Positions 5,887 through 8,880 of a stretch of 8,880 nucleotides of DNA are shown here, piece by piece (the stretch's first letter is position 1; every line of letters begins with the position of its first letter). The translations under genes and the position numbers were made by a program. The notes beneath the pieces are model-generated. The model was not told where the DNA came from, made no database searches, and saw only the letters and a program-made list of their open reading frames with translations. This stretch comes from Bacillota bacterium (GTDB lineage: Bacteria > Bacillota > Clostridia > Peptostreptococcales > Anaerovoracaceae): NCBI GenBank assembly GCA_016287035.1, contig JAEEVI010000035.1, positions 1 to 8,880 on the forward strand. The letters are read 5' to 3'.

Positions 5887-6558
5887 TCATTCCTCTGTCA
5901 TTTCCTCTATGTAGAGGGAAACGAGCATAGTATAAACGATAGCCTGTATCGCGCAGAAAAGCAGCGAAAGGATCATCATGATGAGCGGCGCGCCGATCGG
6001 AAGGATCTCGTACAGCTGCTCGGTGACGGTCTCCTCGCCGTAGATGTTTCCGAAGAGACGCAGCGAGAGAGAGACGGGCTTGATGAGCTCGTCGAGGAGC
6101 AGCAGCGGCAGCATGAAGACGATCGGGCTTATGAAGTGCTTGAAATACTTCTTGCCCTTCGCCTTGAGGGCAGATCCCTGTATGAACAGGAAGCTGCATA
6201 TGCCCAGGCCGGCCGTCACGGAGAGCGAGCTGGTCGGAGCCTTGATGTACTTGGAGATGCCGACCCAGGGCAGGAGCCCCGAGTAGTTCGCGCATATTAT
6301 GAATATGAACATGGACCCGAGGAAGAAGAAGTATTTGCGGCCCTTCTCCTTTCCGAGCAGTCCGGAGTAGAAGTTGTCGAGATATTCGAGCCCGGTCTCG
6401 ATGACGTTCTGGAGCTTTCCGGGACGTTCCTTCAGGCTGCGCCCCGCGAAGAACGCGAGCAGCGCGAGCGCGGCGACGATCGCCCACATGCCGACGACCT
6501 CGCCCGTGATATCCAGTATGCCGAATACAGGGATAAGGACTTCGGAAGCTTCACCCAT
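5887..6558 (-). CDS. atpB: ATP synthase Fo subunit a
   Basis: Subunit a is the membrane stator that provides the two ion half-channels against the c-ring. The 223-residue protein has about five to six membrane helices. It carries the hallmark KPVSLSLRLFGNIYGEE (160-176) with essential arginine R167, and near the C-terminus FCAIQAIVYTMLVSLYI (201-217) with conserved Q205. The segment YIKAPTSSLSVTAGLG (104-119) matches the family PPTxDLNxTxALA region. It is on the short side of the family (E. coli 271), mainly through a short N-terminus. ATG at 6558 overlaps the stop of the upstream atpI-like gene by 8 bp, with AAGGAGG 9 nt before it. No insertion or frameshift is seen. Confidence 0.97.
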   Translation of the reverse strand: MGEASEVLIPVFGILDITGEVVGMWAIVAALALLAFFAGRSLKERPGKLQNVIETGLEYLDNFYSGLLGKEKGRKYFFFLGSMFIFIICANYSGLLPWVGISKYIKAPTSSLSVTAGLGICSFLFIQGSALKAKGKKYFKHFISPIVFMLPLLLLDELIKPVSLSLRLFGNIYGEETVTEQLYEILPIGAPLIMMILSLLFCAIQAIVYTMLVSLYIEEMTEE

Positions 6559-6859
6559 CGTCCCTGTCCTCCTTTCTGCGCACGGTCCGCGCGTAATTGC
6601 GGTAGGTAAATATGAACATGAATATCGTAAGGCCGAGCACCGCCGCTACGAGCATGGGGACCCTGCCCCACGGCGTAAGGGGAGCCAGAAAGAACACGGC
6701 CGCCAGATACGCGGCGTCGACGAGCTCCCGCAGGGCGAACGCCTGCATCGCCTTGTCGTGTCCCTTAGAGGCGATCCGCCTGAATATCCTGTCGTTTATA
6801 AGCGCGACGCAGCCGCCGAGTATAAAGCAGATGACCGCGCCCGTGATCCAGCTTCGCAT
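6551..6859 (-). CDS. atpI: AtpI-like small membrane protein
   Basis: This 102-residue protein has three predicted membrane helices (about 6-22, 44-60 and 66-88) and a basic/acidic C-terminal tail (RRKEDRDDG). Position directly before atpB, size and topology match the poorly conserved AtpI group, proposed to aid c-ring assembly or Mg2+/Ca2+ transport. No diagnostic motif was recognised, so the symbol rests mainly on context. The start ATG at 6859 has no Shine-Dalgarno; an in-frame TAA lies four codons upstream, so the gene cannot begin earlier. TATAAT ends only 3 nt before the ATG, suggesting a leaderless message. A downstream start at Met38 would remove the first helix and is less attractive. 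The 3' end overlaps atpB by 8 bp. Confidence 0.75.
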   Translation of the reverse strand: MRSWITGAVICFILGGCVALINDRIFRRIASKGHDKAMQAFALRELVDAAYLAAVFFLAPLTPWGRVPMLVAAVLGLTIFMFIFTYRNYARTVRRKEDRDDG

Positions 6860-6862
6860 AAG

Positions 6863-6898
6863 ATTATATTATCACAAATACGGCGCTTACGCTGTTAA
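6863..6898 (-). promoter_or_regulatory. Putative promoter of the ATP synthase operon
   Basis: The 35-bp gap between the GDPD gene and the atpI-like gene is AT-rich in an otherwise GC-rich window. It holds a perfect TATAAT (6863-6868) and an overlapping extended -10-like TGTGATAAT (GATAAT at 6868-6873). TTAACA at 6893-6898, overlapping the GDPD stop, resembles a -35 (five of six) with a 19-nt spacer to GATAAT. Either -10 would start transcription at or within a few bases of the atpI ATG. No terminator hairpin separates the two genes, so read-through from GDPD is also possible. Confidence 0.55.
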
Positions 6899-8793
6899 AA
6901 CCCCTTGAGCGTGTTCAGGTAAAGGCGGGCGTATCTCGCGAGGCCCGTCGTATAGTGCGCGCTCGACAGAGCGTTCCTGAGCATTATCGGATTGTCCGTG
7001 AGGATGCCGTCGATGCCGCAGTCGACCAGGTGCTGGACCTTCTCGTCGCTGTTGACCGTCCACGCGAATATGAGCGAGCCCTTGGCGTGCACCGCGTTGA
7101 CGAGCTCGACCGTGACGTTGCCCTCCTCGACCGTAAAGTAGTCGGAGAACGGTATGGTCGTAAGATCGCCGCGCGCTACGAGCATGCAGTACGCCGTCTT
7201 GATCGTCGGATCGAGCTCCTTCATCTTCCTGAGCGGAGCGTCGTTGAGCGATATGATGACGACCTGATCGTGCATGCCGCAGTCGTTTATGACCTTGAGC
7301 AGCTTCTCCTCGATGCCGCTGTCGACCTGCTTTATCTCCACCTGCACCATCATCTTGTCCTTCAGCACGGCGAAGATATCGGAGAGCTTGGAGATCCTGA
7401 CGTCGGAATAATCCGGCGAGAACCACGAGCCCGTATCTATCTGCTGCAGCTCGTCGTAGGTATAATCCTTTACGAGAGCGTTTATACCGGCGATACGCTT
7501 GAGGTCAGGATCGTGGCATACGACGACCTCGTCGTCCTTCGTGAGGAATACGTCCAGCTCGGCCCAGTCGGCGTTCTCAAGCACCGCCAGCTCGAACGCC
7601 GGCATCGTGTTCTCCGGAGCGTTGACGGAGTCGCCGCGGTGCGCGGCTATCGCGGGCCTGTTGAGGGTACGCGCGTCGCTCCCGCTTATGACCGGCATAT
7701 CCGAATACAGATTGAAGCCGACGAGCGCGACGAAGACCGCGGCTACGACGGCGATCTGAGGAACGTTGAGGAGCTTGTCGCGGAAGGAATTGCGCGACAG
7801 CGAGGCGAGCATGTTGTCGTCCTCCACGTACCTGAAGAACAGGTTCGTGAGGGCGGCGATGTTCACCGCCGGCGCTATGACCGCTCCGAGGAAGCGGCTG
7901 AGAGTCAGTATCGATTCCGCCAGACGCGCGGACGTGGTCGTGGAAAGGCTGTGCCTGGTGATGGCGGCGAGCTTCACGATGACGCTGGAGATGACGGCGG
8001 AAACGGAAGTCACGAATATGAAGAACAGTATCGACACTATGACGAGGCACAGCACCGTCGTGATATAGCGCCCCTTGATGAGCCTGCGGCTCTTGCGGCA
8101 CGCCGACGAGAAATTGCTGTTCTCGAGGATGAAGAAGTTCATCCCGAAGATGTACGAGACCTCGACGACGAGCATGACGACGTACAGCACAGTGTACAGC
8201 GCGTTGTACAGGGTGTTCGCGGTTATGAACTCCTTTATGAAGCCCGGTATCGCCGCCTGCAGTGACGAGAACGAAAGGCTGAAGAAGCCCGTGAGCGGTA
8301 TCAGTACCATTATGAACGGAATGATCGTCCAGTTCTGCGGCAGGAAGCTGCGGAAGCCCTGCAGCACGCCCGCGCTTATGACGCCCTTGAGCGTCGCACG
8401 CTTTCCGACGCTGGCCATGCTGTAGGCGTGCATTATTCCCGAGATCTCCATGATGTGCACGAGGCTGACCAGTATGCAGAGCAGCAGGAACATGATTATA
8501 GTTCCCGGCGCCGTGAAGAAGGCAGCCATGTTGTCGGGCCCGATATAAGTGAATCCCTTGAACTTCAGCGCCAGCTCGACGAATATCTCGACCAGGGCCG
8601 AGGTCACGACCATGTTGAACACCGAGTATACGACGAGGAACGGCAGCGTTATATGCCAGTTGCTCTTTATCAGATACCAAGTCCCGTTGAGGAACAGGCG
8701 TATGTCGCGCCACCTGTCGGAGCTCCGGGCCCTTCTGACCGTATTCTTGATGTTTTCTTTTCCGATGCGGAGATGTCTTCTTTGCGTTGCCAT
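6895..8793 (-). CDS. Membrane-anchored glycerophosphodiester phosphodiesterase
   Basis: The enzyme hydrolyses glycerophosphodiesters to glycerol 3-phosphate and an alcohol, feeding phospholipid or teichoic acid turnover. Numbered from ATG 8793 (632 residues), the N-terminal half has about seven membrane helices (around 49-73, 97-120, 156-178, 200-223, 244-270, 294-319, 343-363), matching the GDPD membrane domain found in Firmicutes. The C-terminal GDPD TIM barrel starts near 380, with AAHRGDSVNAPENT (383-396), metal ligands in AELDVF (E412, D414), catalytic CHDP (H427), VQVEIK (E486, K488), FAWTVN (576-581) and GIDGILTDNP (593-602). With seven helices and a basic N-terminus inside, the catalytic domain would face outward. 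I chose ATG 8793 because GAGGG lies 6 nt upstream; a GTG at 8835 in the same frame lies in the promoter. It is not an ATP synthase component and has its own promoter; the shared strand may be incidental. Confidence 0.93.
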   Translation of the reverse strand: MATQRRHLRIGKENIKNTVRRARSSDRWRDIRLFLNGTWYLIKSNWHITLPFLVVYSVFNMVVTSALVEIFVELALKFKGFTYIGPDNMAAFFTAPGTIIMFLLLCILVSLVHIMEISGIMHAYSMASVGKRATLKGVISAGVLQGFRSFLPQNWTIIPFIMVLIPLTGFFSLSFSSLQAAIPGFIKEFITANTLYNALYTVLYVVMLVVEVSYIFGMNFFILENSNFSSACRKSRRLIKGRYITTVLCLVIVSILFFIFVTSVSAVISSVIVKLAAITRHSLSTTTSARLAESILTLSRFLGAVIAPAVNIAALTNLFFRYVEDDNMLASLSRNSFRDKLLNVPQIAVVAAVFVALVGFNLYSDMPVISGSDARTLNRPAIAAHRGDSVNAPENTMPAFELAVLENADWAELDVFLTKDDEVVVCHDPDLKRIAGINALVKDYTYDELQQIDTGSWFSPDYSDVRISKLSDIFAVLKDKMMVQVEIKQVDSGIEEKLLKVINDCGMHDQVVIISLNDAPLRKMKELDPTIKTAYCMLVARGDLTTIPFSDYFTVEEGNVTVELVNAVHAKGSLIFAWTVNSDEKVQHLVDCGIDGILTDNPIMLRNALSSAHYTTGLARYARLYLNTLKGF

Positions 8794-8799
8794 GTAATG

Positions 8800-8832
8800 C
8801 CCTCGATGCAGGATTGATAATAATTTATTATA
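8800..8832 (-). promoter_or_regulatory. Promoter -10 and ribosome binding site of the GDPD gene
   Basis: TATAAT at 8827-8832 lies in an AT-rich patch before the gene, with no good -35 at 16-18 nt. GAGGG at 8800-8804 is 6 nt before ATG 8793. A start at the TATAAT would give a 5' leader of about 25-30 nt, and this excludes the upstream GTG at 8835 as a start codon. Confidence 0.5.
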
Positions 8833-8857
8833 CACCGCATTCGGGTTTCGTGCACGG

Positions 8858-8880
8858 AAAAAAGGACGCCGGAAAGCGCC
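8858..8880 (-). terminator. Possible Rho-independent terminator of the gene beyond the right edge
   Basis: On the minus strand, GGCGC (8876-8880) can pair with GCGTCC (8864-8869), with one bulged T and a 6-nt loop, and is followed by six T residues (8858-8863). The left arm touches the window edge, so the stem may be longer. It would end an upstream minus-strand transcript and isolate the GDPD promoter. Confidence 0.4.

Noticed and set aside
6860..6894. Terminator between the GDPD gene and the operon
   Set aside because: Only a 3-bp GCG/CGC stem is possible and no U-tract follows.
6955..8265. 436-codon plus-strand frame opposite the GDPD gene
   Set aside because: Low-complexity Arg/Asp/Val product without motifs; the minus strand encodes complete GDPD catalytic motifs.
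8794..8835. GTG start at 8835 for the GDPD gene, adding 14 residues
   Set aside because: The GTG immediately precedes TATAAT and so lies in the likely promoter; ATG 8793 has a GAGGG site at proper spacing.
1..8880. CRISPR array, tRNA/rRNA, insertion sequence or phage genes
   Set aside because: No repeat-spacer pattern, RNA gene fold, transposase motif or terminal inverted repeats were seen; coding DNA fills nearly the whole window.

Overview
The window carries one block of genes, all on the minus strand: a nearly complete F-type ATP synthase operon, preceded by a membrane-anchored glycerophosphodiester phosphodiesterase (GDPD). DNA is GC-rich (about 60% by eye), yet ATA (Ile) and AGG (Arg) codons are common, and most genes have strong AAGGAGG-type ribosome binding sites. 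With the GDPD membrane-domain architecture typical of Gram-positives, this suggests an uncultured GC-rich Bacillota/Clostridia-like anaerobe. An actinobacterial relative is possible, since b-delta fusions are known there. The taxonomic call is an inference.

Layout in transcription order (right to left): a possible terminator of an upstream gene (8858-8880); a promoter (-10 at 8827-8832) and the GDPD gene (8793 to 6895); a promoter with TATAAT almost touching the next start (6863-6898); then atpI-like (6859-6551), atpB/a (6558-5887), atpE/c (5867-5640), atpF/b (5626-5210), one large fused gene encoding b-like stalk, delta C-terminal domain and complete alpha (5198-2961), atpG/gamma (2960-2088), atpD/beta (2087-684), atpC/epsilon (691-440), and an unidentified acidic, Ala/Pro-rich ORF that runs off the left edge (420 to 1). 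The order is the classical I-B-E-F-H-A-G-D-C. The genes abut, overlap by 8 bp, or are separated by at most about 19 bp, so translation is probably coupled. No stretch over 300 bp lacks a gene.

The main discovery is the 745-residue fusion. Its N-terminus looks like a second b subunit (membrane helix plus stalk). The middle is a delta C-terminal domain with no room for the usual delta N-terminal bundle. The last ~500 residues are a normal catalytic-hexamer alpha subunit with intact Walker A and arginine finger. A standard enzyme has three alpha but only one delta and two b. A covalent b'-delta-alpha chain therefore implies up to three peripheral stalks, or internal initiation or proteolysis that frees alpha. 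Other deviations are a c subunit whose first-helix glycine ladder is mostly lost, an epsilon without its inhibitory C-terminal helices, and a beta with Ser where the family signature has Asp. The c and a subunit residues point to H+ rather than Na+ coupling.
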